Assembly: GCA_900751695.1 (NCBI GenBank)
Contig: CAADSS010000084.1
Location: 1-41,215 of the forward strand
From: an uncultured Collinsella sp.
GTDB lineage: Bacteria; Actinomycetota; Coriobacteriia; Coriobacteriales; Coriobacteriaceae
Direction: 5' to 3'
DNA length: 41,215 bases
Position numbers and translations under genes: made by a program. Under the pieces are notes generated by a model. It saw only the letters and a list, made by a program, of their open reading frames with translations, was not told the origin of the DNA and searched no databases. Below, one piece after another: positions 19,461 to 27,233 of the stretch. How positions within the stretch are numbered: position 1 is the stretch's first letter; each line of letters starts with the position of its first letter.

Positions 19461-21597
19461 CGTTATCTACCTGCGATAACAATGAAATAAGCTCTGCTTT
19501 GTTCTTGATCTTCAACTGGCGATAGGACGCGGATCGCAGCGCTTGCACCGTAGATGCAGCGTAACCGACATCCTGCGCAATGGTCTTTGTCGTTGTGCCC
19601 TCTGCCGTCATCAACAATATTCGGGCCTGAACATCGGACAGGGCGCGCGACGTAAGCAGAGCCAGCCGGCGCACGTGAGCTGCTTCGGTGGACCCGTTCG
19701 CACGGTACTTCAAGACGGCCTTCTCGTCCTCAACCGAGCGTACGAGCACGATGTGCGTAACGAGCATGGGCACAGACCAGCAAACAATCACCGTTGCCAC
19801 GACGACATTGACGGCCGAACTTTGCCCCAGCAACGACGCAAGGAACAGAGGCTCGAAAACCGTCAGATCCTGCACCATGTTGAGCAAGACAACCCAGACA
19901 GGAGCCGCCGCCCCAAAGCAAAGCATCCATATCCCAAGCATTTTGCGCTGCGGACAGCTACGCAGCACTATGTATGTGAGCAACATCCCCGTCAGCACCG
20001 CGAACCCATGGATTCGCCCCCTAGTGGCCGCATGGATTAAAGTAGCCGCACCTATTGACACCAACGGCACGATAGCCCGGACACGGGCATGCACCTTAAA
20101 CGGACGCAGCCCAACAGCGAGCGAGACCGTAGATGCCACGCCGCACAGCAGGACCGGCGCAGCCATCAACGGATCGCATATACACCTCCATGCCGCGATA
20201 TAGACAAAAGACCATTCCACGGCAGACAGCACCGCCCATACGCACGGGCTTCCGAGCCCAATCGCCCCATCCGTTCTAGTCAGCGCAACTTCACGATTCA
20301 GTTTTTCACCCGCGTAGTGCAGCGACAGAAGCAGTCCGAGACCCAATGCATAGCTTGCGAGAGAAAAGGCGACTGCCCGCGAAACACCGGATCCCCAATC
20401 GCTATCCGCCATTACCAAGGGGCCCGCCGCAAGGAGGATAAAAAATGTTGTGAGCAGGTATCGAAACAGCCGGCGCGTCCGAACTGATGTCAACATATCA
20501 CCAGCATGCCGCTGCAGCAGACCAGGCCCTGTAGCATCACCCTCACCCGCAAACAATGCCACGAGCTCGCGTGAGCCCGCAACCGATGCCTTCCCGTATG
20601 CTCGGTGAAGCGTTGTTCGCACCGTCGATGGCTTCGTACCCGTCTCCCTGGCAATTTCCGCCGGCGTTTTCCCTTTGAGCAGCAGTCGAACAAACTGCTC
20701 TTCTCGAGGCGACAGGGCAGGGGAAAACACCCCCGCATCGAATGGGTCGGACGTGCGAGGGGTATCCGAATTGTTGTCCCGTTTCTCCCTTAGCAATGTG
20801 CATACGAAGGCGGCAACAGCAATAGCGGACCCCATCGACAGTGATGCAATGACTGCGGCATCGCTTGCAAAGTATGCCACCTCGACAGCCGGAACAAGGC
20901 CAATGGGAACTGCTACAAGCACAGAACGGGCAAACACGTCGCCCTGCCCCCGACCAAAGGCGCGGGGACAGCAAAGCAGCGGGACCGCAGCCAATACGAG
21001 ATAGACCAGCGGAATTAAAAGCACGAGGCCAATTGATGCGGCCGTTACAGAGGGCATCCCCCATGGCTCGGGAACGACTCTCCATGAAATTCGACAGCAA
21101 AACAGCAGGCAAGACAGGACAACTATTGTTTCTGCAAAAAGCGTGCTCTGCGATCGGCGGGTCCCCCTTTCGCCGTCCCGCGCCGCCCCCCGTATCAAAG
21201 GAGAGCCCGCCGTATCCCAAATTACATATGAGAGGAGCAACGACCCAGTGAAGCACAAGGCACACGAAACACGATGCAACAACCAGATTGGTGCAAACAC
21301 GATTGGAATAGAATCTCCGCGAGCATAGAAGGCCAAGTCAACCCATTCGGGAACCACCGCAATAGCAGCAAGGAAAACACCGAAGACGCCAAGGCGACCC
21401 GGCCGTCTTATTTCTCTCCCCTTGCGGAGCGCAACACCATGACCAAACGCCGCGAGGCATGCGCCAAGGATAACGAGCCAGGTCATTGCACCTGATGCCA
21501 AGCCGATTGAAGATGAAAACCGGTGATAAGGGGTAACCGCCATTACGACGAGCGCAATGGCGAAAGCAGATGTGGCAGAACAGCGGGAAAAGAGCAT
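19456..21597 (-). CDS. Tandem membrane-bound LuxR-type regulator with two HTH domains
   Basis: 713 aa. Start taken at the second ATG (MLFSRCSATSAF), which has GGAGGT 4 bases upstream; an in-frame ATG seven codons earlier lacks one. Layout: about seven membrane helices, then a LuxR HTH (near 295-350: LSPREEQFVRLLLKGKTPAEIA...KPSTVRTTLHRAYGK). A second set of about eight helices follows, then a second LuxR HTH at the C-terminus (near 653-709: LSDVQARILL...KTIAQDVGYAASTVQALRSASY). Coriobacteria carry many membrane LuxR regulators with one HTH at the end; this chain looks like two of them fused. It is 109 bp upstream of the secreted-protein/ABC genes on the same strand and is their probable regulator. 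Confidence 0.85.
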   Translation of the reverse strand: MLFSRCSATSAFAIALVVMAVTPYHRFSSSIGLASGAMTWLVILGACLAAFGHGVALRKGREIRRPGRLGVFGVFLAAIAVVPEWVDLAFYARGDSIPIVFAPIWLLHRVSCALCFTGSLLLSYVIWDTAGSPLIRGAARDGERGTRRSQSTLFAETIVVLSCLLFCCRISWRVVPEPWGMPSVTAASIGLVLLIPLVYLVLAAVPLLCCPRAFGRGQGDVFARSVLVAVPIGLVPAVEVAYFASDAAVIASLSMGSAIAVAAFVCTLLREKRDNNSDTPRTSDPFDAGVFSPALSPREEQFVRLLLKGKTPAEIARETGTKPSTVRTTLHRAYGKASVAGSRELVALFAGEGDATGPGLLQRHAGDMLTSVRTRRLFRYLLTTFFILLAAGPLVMADSDWGSGVSRAVAFSLASYALGLGLLLSLHYAGEKLNREVALTRTDGAIGLGSPCVWAVLSAVEWSFVYIAAWRCICDPLMAAPVLLCGVASTVSLAVGLRPFKVHARVRAIVPLVSIGAATLIHAATRGRIHGFAVLTGMLLTYIVLRSCPQRKMLGIWMLCFGAAAPVWVVLLNMVQDLTVFEPLFLASLLGQSSAVNVVVATVIVCWSVPMLVTHIVLVRSVEDEKAVLKYRANGSTEAAHVRRLALLTSRALSDVQARILLMTAEGTTTKTIAQDVGYAASTVQALRSASYRQLKIKNKAELISLLSQVDNV

Positions 21598-22038
21598 ATG
21601 ACCTCCATAGCGTGTCATTATATCGCTCGGGCTGCTCGTTTATCTCCACGCCCACACCAGCCAGCATCAACGATTCAGGCGAACTCCAATCCGAGCCAGA
21701 TCACGGTTCAGCTTTTGTCCGCAGTCCCCGCATCAAAGCGGGATGCGGTTTCCTTTTGAGCGTCGATCTGGAAACTGTATCCCGTTCTGAGTCAATATTC
21801 TGGGACGCAGTTTCCGCAGCACACCCCATTCGGAAAGCGTGTCCCAGTATTTGGCCGCAAACTGGGGCGCGCTTTCCGGATGGGTCGAGACGAAGGCCAA
21901 GCCAGACAGGCAGCCTCGCATCCCGCCATCCTCGCCATCCGCCTGAGCGTGCTACACTAGCAGCATCTATGCCACCGCGAACGGCTCGGCCCCGCGCCCG
22001 CCGCTCGCAAACGAACTTTAAACGCACGAGGGTTGGCC
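21598..22038. other. Promoter region between LuxR regulator and kinase cluster, with repeat array
   Basis: Divergent genes flank the region. Its centre (21740-21877) is the alternating 14-bp motif array described separately. Promoters for the cell wall cluster should lie between 21880 and 22030, but I see no clear hexamers. No gene is supported. Confidence 0.6.
21740..21877. repeat. Five copies of a 14-bp motif in alternating orientation, ~31-bp spacing
   Basis: Copies: GGGATGCGGTTTCC (21740-21753, +), GGAAACTGTATCCC (21770-21783, -), GGGACGCAGTTTCC (21802-21815, +), GGAAAGCGTGTCCC (21832-21845, -), GGGGCGCGCTTTCC (21864-21877, +). Consensus GGGryrCrsTTTCC. Start-to-start distances are 30, 32, 30 and 32 bp. 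Neighbours therefore form stems with loops of 16 or 18 nt in either pairing register. Compensating changes between copies are seen in the central bases. Confidence 0.9.
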
Positions 22039-23892
22039 ATGCCGCTTTTCTCGCAACATACCGCCCGGTTCTCGCCGGACGTTCCCTTGGAGGGTACCAG
22101 CTCTCGCGAGCTGCTCAAGCGGTTCCAGCCGCTCGAGACGCTCGCGACCGGCGGTTTTGGCTCCATCGAGATTTGCCGCGACACGCATCTGCGCCGTCGC
22201 GTCGCCATCAAGCGCATCCCCCTCACAGGCGGTGCCGGCATGCCCGCCAGCGACATCATGGACGTGCTGCGCGAGGCACACACCGCTGCCATGCTTCAAC
22301 ATCCCAATATCGTGCAGGTTATCGACTTTACGCACGATACCGCCTATGCCTACCTAGTCATGGAATATGTCGACGGCATGTCCCTCGCCGACTTTTTGCA
22401 TCGCGTGGACGGCCATTCGCTCACCTTTGACGAGGCCGCGGCAATTGCCGACGCGCTGGGCCAGGCGCTCACCTTCGCCCATAGCAACGGCGTGCTCCAC
22501 CTGGATATCAAGCCTGCCAACGTGCTCATCGACCACTCGGGCAATGTAAAGCTCACCGACTTTGGCATGGCGCGGCTGTCGTCTGCCGGCGGCTTTGGCG
22601 GCTCGCGCGGCGGCACCATCGGCTACATGCCACCCGAGCAGCTCGACATCGAGACTGGCACGGTTGACGAGCGCGCCGATGTCTTTGCCCTCGCCTGCGT
22701 GATCTACGAGGGCCTGTGCGGCAGCGCTCCCTTTATGGCCGCCACGCCCGGCGACTCGCTCGGCCGCATCATCGGCGGTGCCACCTACCCTAGCGAGCTC
22801 ATCCCGCACTTTCCCCCAGGAGCCGAGGCTGCGCTCATGAGCGCCCTCTCCCCCATGCCGCAAGACCGCCCCAGCAGCATCGAGGCATTTTGCGACCAGC
22901 TGCTCGCCGGCTTGGGCAGCGTGCGCGAGGGCCGTCGCAGCCTGGAGCAGATGGTGGGCGAGCTGTCGGATGACGAGCGCGCGGCAGACGATATCGAATC
23001 GCTGCCCTATAAGGACGACACCATCGAGGTCGACCCCGCACTCGGCTGGGCCGGCACGCGCTGGAGCCACGCGCGCGATTACACCATGCGCGCCATCTCG
23101 GCGCTAACGTGTGGTGCCTTTAGCTTTTTGCTCATGCAGACGGCAGGCGTCGCGGCGCTTCCCGGACTTATTGCCGCGGCCATCGCGATTGGGGCGGCTG
23201 CCGGCCTGGCCCCGCAGATTGGCTCGGCCATCTCGGCCGTGGGCTTTTTGGTACTTATGGCCAACGCCACCATGCAAGCGCAAGGCATCCTGTCGATGCT
23301 GCCCGTCGCGGTGATCTTTGCCGCCGCCATGTCCGGTTGGTGGATCGCCTGGGGCCGCACCGAGGCCGCCGCGAGCGCCGCGCTCACCTGCGCGGTGACA
23401 CTTGGCTGTCTAACGGGCGACGTCCTCCTTGCCGCCGGGGTCGCCGCCGGCATCGCGGCCTTTTGGCTCGGCCCGGCAAGCGCCGCGGCCGCCACGGGGA
23501 TGGGCGCGCTTTTTGGCCGCCTGGCTACGGTTGCGCTTTCCGCCGGAGGCGTGCTGGGGCTCGGCAATGTTGCCGCGGCGCTGGGAGACATGCTCTTCTG
23601 GGCTGCCGTCGTGCTCGTCGCGGCGACAGCTGCACTGACATCTCTGCTGCTCAACGTCCATGCCAAGCGTGCCGAGCAGGGCTCGAACCTGGCTGCAATC
23701 GCTGCCATCGCCGGCTGCGGAATAGGCTCCGCGGCGTCGCTCTGTCTTGCACACCATATGGAAATTGCCAGCCTTGCGGCCGCGGTCGTCGTCAAGGCGG
23801 CGGTTGCGGGAACCCTATCCTCTATAATCGTTGGGATATGCCTATATTTGCTCGGATACCAAAGAACCTATACGGAGAGTGATCTTTCGTGA
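22039..23892 (+). CDS. Serine/threonine protein kinase with C-terminal membrane domain, 617 aa
   Basis: ATG at 22039 with GAGGG 6 bases upstream. Kinase motifs: ATGGFGSIE (37-44), VAIK (K58), catalytic loop HLDIKPANVLI (154-164), DFG (174-176), MPPE (197-200). The usual HRD arginine is Leu, so this is a non-RD kinase that may not need activation-loop phosphorylation. From about residue 345 to the end there are some eight to ten hydrophobic helices rich in Ala and Gly, and no extracellular sensor. The stop overlaps the GTG of fhaA (GTGA), so it is the first gene of the cell wall regulation operon. It shares its build with the kinase at 7664-9505. Confidence 0.93.
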   Translation: MPLFSQHTARFSPDVPLEGTSSRELLKRFQPLETLATGGFGSIEICRDTHLRRRVAIKRIPLTGGAGMPASDIMDVLREAHTAAMLQHPNIVQVIDFTHDTAYAYLVMEYVDGMSLADFLHRVDGHSLTFDEAAAIADALGQALTFAHSNGVLHLDIKPANVLIDHSGNVKLTDFGMARLSSAGGFGGSRGGTIGYMPPEQLDIETGTVDERADVFALACVIYEGLCGSAPFMAATPGDSLGRIIGGATYPSELIPHFPPGAEAALMSALSPMPQDRPSSIEAFCDQLLAGLGSVREGRRSLEQMVGELSDDERAADDIESLPYKDDTIEVDPALGWAGTRWSHARDYTMRAISALTCGAFSFLLMQTAGVAALPGLIAAAIAIGAAAGLAPQIGSAISAVGFLVLMANATMQAQGILSMLPVAVIFAAAMSGWWIAWGRTEAAASAALTCAVTLGCLTGDVLLAAGVAAGIAAFWLGPASAAAATGMGALFGRLATVALSAGGVLGLGNVAAALGDMLFWAAVVLVAATAALTSLLLNVHAKRAEQGSNLAAIAAIAGCGIGSAASLCLAHHMEIASLAAAVVVKAAVAGTLSSIIVGICLYLLGYQRTYTESDLS

Positions 23893-24899
23893 ACTTCCTG
23901 AACATCTTCGAGGACCACGTGGCCGGCATCTTCGGTGCCACCCGTGCCCCGTTCTCCTTTAAGAAGCTTGCCAAGCAGGCCGCTCGCGACATGGAGGATC
24001 AGACTCTGGTGATCAACGGCGTCAACACCGCGCCGGCACTCTATACCATCCTGATCGCCGCCGACGACGATCCCATGCTCGCCCCGTTCTACCCCGAGCT
24101 TTCGCGCGAAGTCCGCGAGTTTGTGAAGGCGCAGGCCGAAAAGCGCCGCTATGTGTTTGTCGGCGAACCCCTCGTTCGCTTTATGATCGACCCGCAGCTG
24201 CGTGCCGGTAAGTTCTCGGTCTTTGCCGAGAACGTCGACGCCCCCACGCTCGGTCGTCTGTACGAGGAAGAGCGCGCCTACCAGAATGGCCTGGGCCAGA
24301 ACAACTCGGCCGCAAGCCGCGCCGCCAGCGCTCCCCGCGCCGGCAAGCAGCAATTCGCTGCCCCGCAGCAACAGCACCCCGCCGCCATGCCCCAGCAGCC
24401 GACGCCCCGCGCCGTCGCTCCCGACCCGCTCGCCGTGGCCGATCCCTTTGCGCCCAACGTCCCCGACCCCGCCGCCGCGCCCATCCCCGTGCCGCAGACC
24501 GTCTCTCGTGACGCCCTCGCCGGTATGGGCGGAGCCGCCGCGACCGGCGCCGCCGTGGGCCTTGGCGCCGCGGCCGGTATTGCCTCCAACATGGCGAGCA
24601 CCCGCGCCCCGCAGCGCCCGCTCGCCCAGCTCGTCGACGTAGTGAGCGGCGAGAGCCACAGCATCACTTCCGCGCAGGTGACCATCGGTCGCGAGCGTTC
24701 GGTTTCGGACATCGCCCTGCGCGACCCCAACGTGTCGCGCCGTCACGCCCAGCTCACCTTTACCGGTTCGGACTGGTCGATCGAGGACCTCAATTCCACC
24801 AACGGCACGCTCGTCAACAACCGCCGCATCACGCGCTGCCCGCTGCGCAACGGCGATCTGCTGACGTTTGGCCTGAGCACCTTTGAATTTAGGGGATAG
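23889..24899 (+). CDS. fhaA: FhaA-like protein: DUF3662 plus FHA domain
   Basis: 336 aa, GTG start in a 4-base overlap with the kinase gene. The N-terminal ~115 residues are the DUF3662 domain typical of actinobacterial FhaA (starts MNFLNIFEDHVAGIFG; region RRYVFVGEPLVRF). A Pro/Ala/Gln-rich linker follows, then a C-terminal FHA domain (about 252-336: VTIGRERSVSDIAL, NVSRRHAQLTF, EDLNSTNGTLVN). In mycobacteria FhaA binds phosphorylated partners of the cell wall machinery. The role here is inferred from this family and the cluster. Confidence 0.93.
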   Translation: MNFLNIFEDHVAGIFGATRAPFSFKKLAKQAARDMEDQTLVINGVNTAPALYTILIAADDDPMLAPFYPELSREVREFVKAQAEKRRYVFVGEPLVRFMIDPQLRAGKFSVFAENVDAPTLGRLYEEERAYQNGLGQNNSAASRAASAPRAGKQQFAAPQQQHPAAMPQQPTPRAVAPDPLAVADPFAPNVPDPAAAPIPVPQTVSRDALAGMGGAAATGAAVGLGAAAGIASNMASTRAPQRPLAQLVDVVSGESHSITSAQVTIGRERSVSDIALRDPNVSRRHAQLTFTGSDWSIEDLNSTNGTLVNNRRITRCPLRNGDLLTFGLSTFEFRG

Positions 24900-24905
24900 T
24901 CGCTT

Positions 24906-25322
24906 ATGAACATCGATATCGTCCTTTTTGCAGGTCGCATCGTCCTGGTCGCCCTGCTCTACATCTTCCTGTTCGCCGTCATGAAAACCGGCGTGGGACT
25001 CGTACGCGGCCAGCGCCGCGACTCCGCTATCTGGACGATCGATGTGGACAAGGGTCCGCGCGGCATCCGTGGCATCCACGTAGACATGCTCGGCCCCGTC
25101 ATCGTGGGCCGCTCGCCGTCCTCGGACATCTGCATCAACGAACCGTTTGTCTCGGCCTCGCACGCACGCTTTTCGCTGCAGGGCCCGGCACTCATCATCG
25201 AAGACCTCAACTCGCTGAACGGCACGCTCGTTAACGGCCGTCAGCTGGTGGAGCCCGCAACGCTGCGCGAGGGTGATGAGGTCCAGATTGGCGACGTGGT
25301 CATGAAGGTGAACCGTCGATGA
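24906..25322 (+). CDS. fhaB: FhaB/FipA-like membrane-anchored FHA protein
   Basis: 138 aa. One N-terminal membrane helix (IVLFAGRIVLVALLYIFLFAVM), then an FHA domain (VIVGRSPSSDICIN, VSASHARFSL, EDLNSLNGTLVNG). Same build and gene position as actinobacterial FhaB. The gap to fhaA is 6 bases, and its stop overlaps the next ATG by 4 bases. Confidence 0.93.
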   Translation: MNIDIVLFAGRIVLVALLYIFLFAVMKTGVGLVRGQRRDSAIWTIDVDKGPRGIRGIHVDMLGPVIVGRSPSSDICINEPFVSASHARFSLQGPALIIEDLNSLNGTLVNGRQLVEPATLREGDEVQIGDVVMKVNRR

Positions 25323-27217
25323 TCGACGAGGAGAACAAGTCCGCAACCATGCCCGAGACGCCAACTGCCCCCGCAGCTGCGCCGGCTCATGCCGCTCCGG
25401 CGCGCCCTGCGACCGTGGAGCCCGAGGACACCGTGTTCTCCCTGCCTCTTTCGCATGTAACTCAAGAATATCCGGCACTCGTCGATGACGAGGACGCCGG
25501 CACCGAGCAGCTCGACGCCCCTATCGGCGCGCACGCTGCCGAGCAGCCCGCGGAACCGGAGGCAACGCCCGCGCCGGCTCACTTTGCCGAGCCCGTCGCC
25601 GAGGCGATTAACGAGAGCGCTGCCGTGTTTGCAGCCCCCGAGCCTGCCGCGCCGGTATTCCCCGTCGCCCCGGCAAGCGAGGCGGCACCCGCATCTGCAA
25701 CGCCTGCCGAAGTCGAGCAGCCCGTTGCCGCGCCCGCCGCAGCTCCCGAGCCCTCCGCTCAACCCCAGAGCACGCCCGCGCCGTCGCACTTTGCGACGCC
25801 CGAGCCGACGGCTGTCGAGCCGCAGCAGGACGGCGATCCCGCCGACCGCGTAACCGAAGATCTCAACCTTCCGGACATCTCCGACGCCGAGTCGGGAGAC
25901 GATGCCGACACCGTCTCCCCCGGCGACACCGCCGAGATCGATGTCGCCGCCGTGGAGGCAAAGCTCAAAGATCCCGGCTCGACCATGAGCTTCGAGCCGC
26001 TGACCGACGAGCGAATCGAGACCGACTCGACCTACGACGCCGGCACCACCACGCAGCTTATGTGGGGCGCCCGCTCCGACGTCGGGTGCGTACGCCCACA
26101 CAATGAGGACTCCTATCTGGTGCAGTCGCCGCTCTTTTGCGTGTGCGACGGCATGGGAGGACACGCCGCCGGCGAGGTGGCATCCTCTATCGCCGTCGAG
26201 ACCATCGCCAAGACGGCGCCGCAGTCCGCCGACGCCGCGCGCTTGGCCGCAGCCGTCGAGGCCGCCAACGCCGCCGTGATCGAGGCCGCCCTCAACGGCC
26301 TGGGCAAACCCGGCATGGGATGCACGGCCACCTGCGCCTACATCGAAAACGACACGCTCGCCATCGCCCACGTAGGCGACTCGCGCGCCTACCTGCTCCA
26401 CGAGGGTACGCTCATCCGCGTGACCCGCGACCACTCCTACGTGGAGGAGCTCGTGGATGCCGGCGAGATTACGGCCGACGAGGCCCGCGTCCACCCCAAC
26501 CGCTCGGTCATCACCCGCGCGCTGGGCTCGGATCCCGCCATGTATGCCGACCACTTTACTCTGCACATCGAGGAAGGCGACCGCCTGATCCTGTGCTCCG
26601 ACGGCCTTTCGAGCATGATTCCCGATAGCGATATCGAGAACATCGCTACGCAGTCCTCGAGCGCACAGATCTGTGTCGACAACTTGGTGGACGCGGCGCT
26701 CGCCGCCGGCGGCCACGACAATGTGACCGTGGTGGTCGTCGACCTGGTCGACGACGGCGTCATGCGCGAGGCAAAACGCGTCCGACGCCGCAATGTCACC
26801 ATCGCCACCGTCTTGGCCCTTGTCTTTGTGCTGGTAGCAGGCATCTGGGCATACACGGGCGTCACCGGCTCCTATTACTTGGGAACCTACCACGGCAATG
26901 TCGCCGTCTGGCGCGGCCTGCCCGGCAAGACGCTCGGGGTCGAGCTCCACTGGCTCGAGAGCGAAACCAGCATCAAGCTGTCCGACCTGCCCGAAGACAC
27001 GCAAAACCGCCTGAAGGCAGGCATTCCGCAAACGAGTGTCGACGATGCGCAGGACACCATTTCCAAGTACCGCCATCAGATTGACGAGGAGCAGACCCGT
27101 CAGGTGATTGACGCGCAAACGATTCGCGACAACACCAATCAGGAACCCACCTCCGAGTCAGATTCCGAGAAAACCGCCGAACAGTCAGCCGAGGCCGAAG
27201 CCTCCGATAAGAATTAG
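25319..27217 (+). CDS. PP2C-family serine/threonine phosphatase with long N-terminal extension and membrane anchor
   Basis: 632 aa. Residues 1-~240 are acidic, Pro/Ala/Glu-rich and probably disordered; the usual PstP lacks this. The PP2C domain (about 247-478) has the metal-binding motifs SDVGCVRPHNEDSYL, VCDGMGGHAAGE, AHVGDSRAYLL, LILCSDGLSSMI and GHDNVTVVVV. A membrane helix (about 494-517) and a ~110-residue outer tail rich in Asp, Glu and Gln follow. It should reverse phosphorylation by PknB and the other kinases. It is coupled to fhaB by an ATGA overlap. The extension may carry phospho-threonines read by the FHA proteins; this is inference. Confidence 0.94.
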   Translation: MIDEENKSATMPETPTAPAAAPAHAAPARPATVEPEDTVFSLPLSHVTQEYPALVDDEDAGTEQLDAPIGAHAAEQPAEPEATPAPAHFAEPVAEAINESAAVFAAPEPAAPVFPVAPASEAAPASATPAEVEQPVAAPAAAPEPSAQPQSTPAPSHFATPEPTAVEPQQDGDPADRVTEDLNLPDISDAESGDDADTVSPGDTAEIDVAAVEAKLKDPGSTMSFEPLTDERIETDSTYDAGTTTQLMWGARSDVGCVRPHNEDSYLVQSPLFCVCDGMGGHAAGEVASSIAVETIAKTAPQSADAARLAAAVEAANAAVIEAALNGLGKPGMGCTATCAYIENDTLAIAHVGDSRAYLLHEGTLIRVTRDHSYVEELVDAGEITADEARVHPNRSVITRALGSDPAMYADHFTLHIEEGDRLILCSDGLSSMIPDSDIENIATQSSSAQICVDNLVDAALAAGGHDNVTVVVVDLVDDGVMREAKRVRRRNVTIATVLALVFVLVAGIWAYTGVTGSYYLGTYHGNVAVWRGLPGKTLGVELHWLESETSIKLSDLPEDTQNRLKAGIPQTSVDDAQDTISKYRHQIDEEQTRQVIDAQTIRDNTNQEPTSESDSEKTAEQSAEAEASDKN

Positions 27218-27233
27218 AAAGGGAGTGCCGCTT

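Noticed and set aside
21740..21877. CRISPR array
   Set aside because: Spacing is regular, but the motif alternates in orientation, is only 14 bp and degenerate, and no cas gene is present.
23868..25478. 536-aa minus-strand frame opposite fhaA and fhaB
   Set aside because: Covers two genes with intact FHA motifs and coupled starts; composition is that of a shadow frame.
25241..27118. 625-aa minus-strand frame opposite the PP2C gene
   Set aside because: Shadow of a GC-rich gene with clear PP2C motifs; no ribosome site or recognisable domain in the reverse frame.
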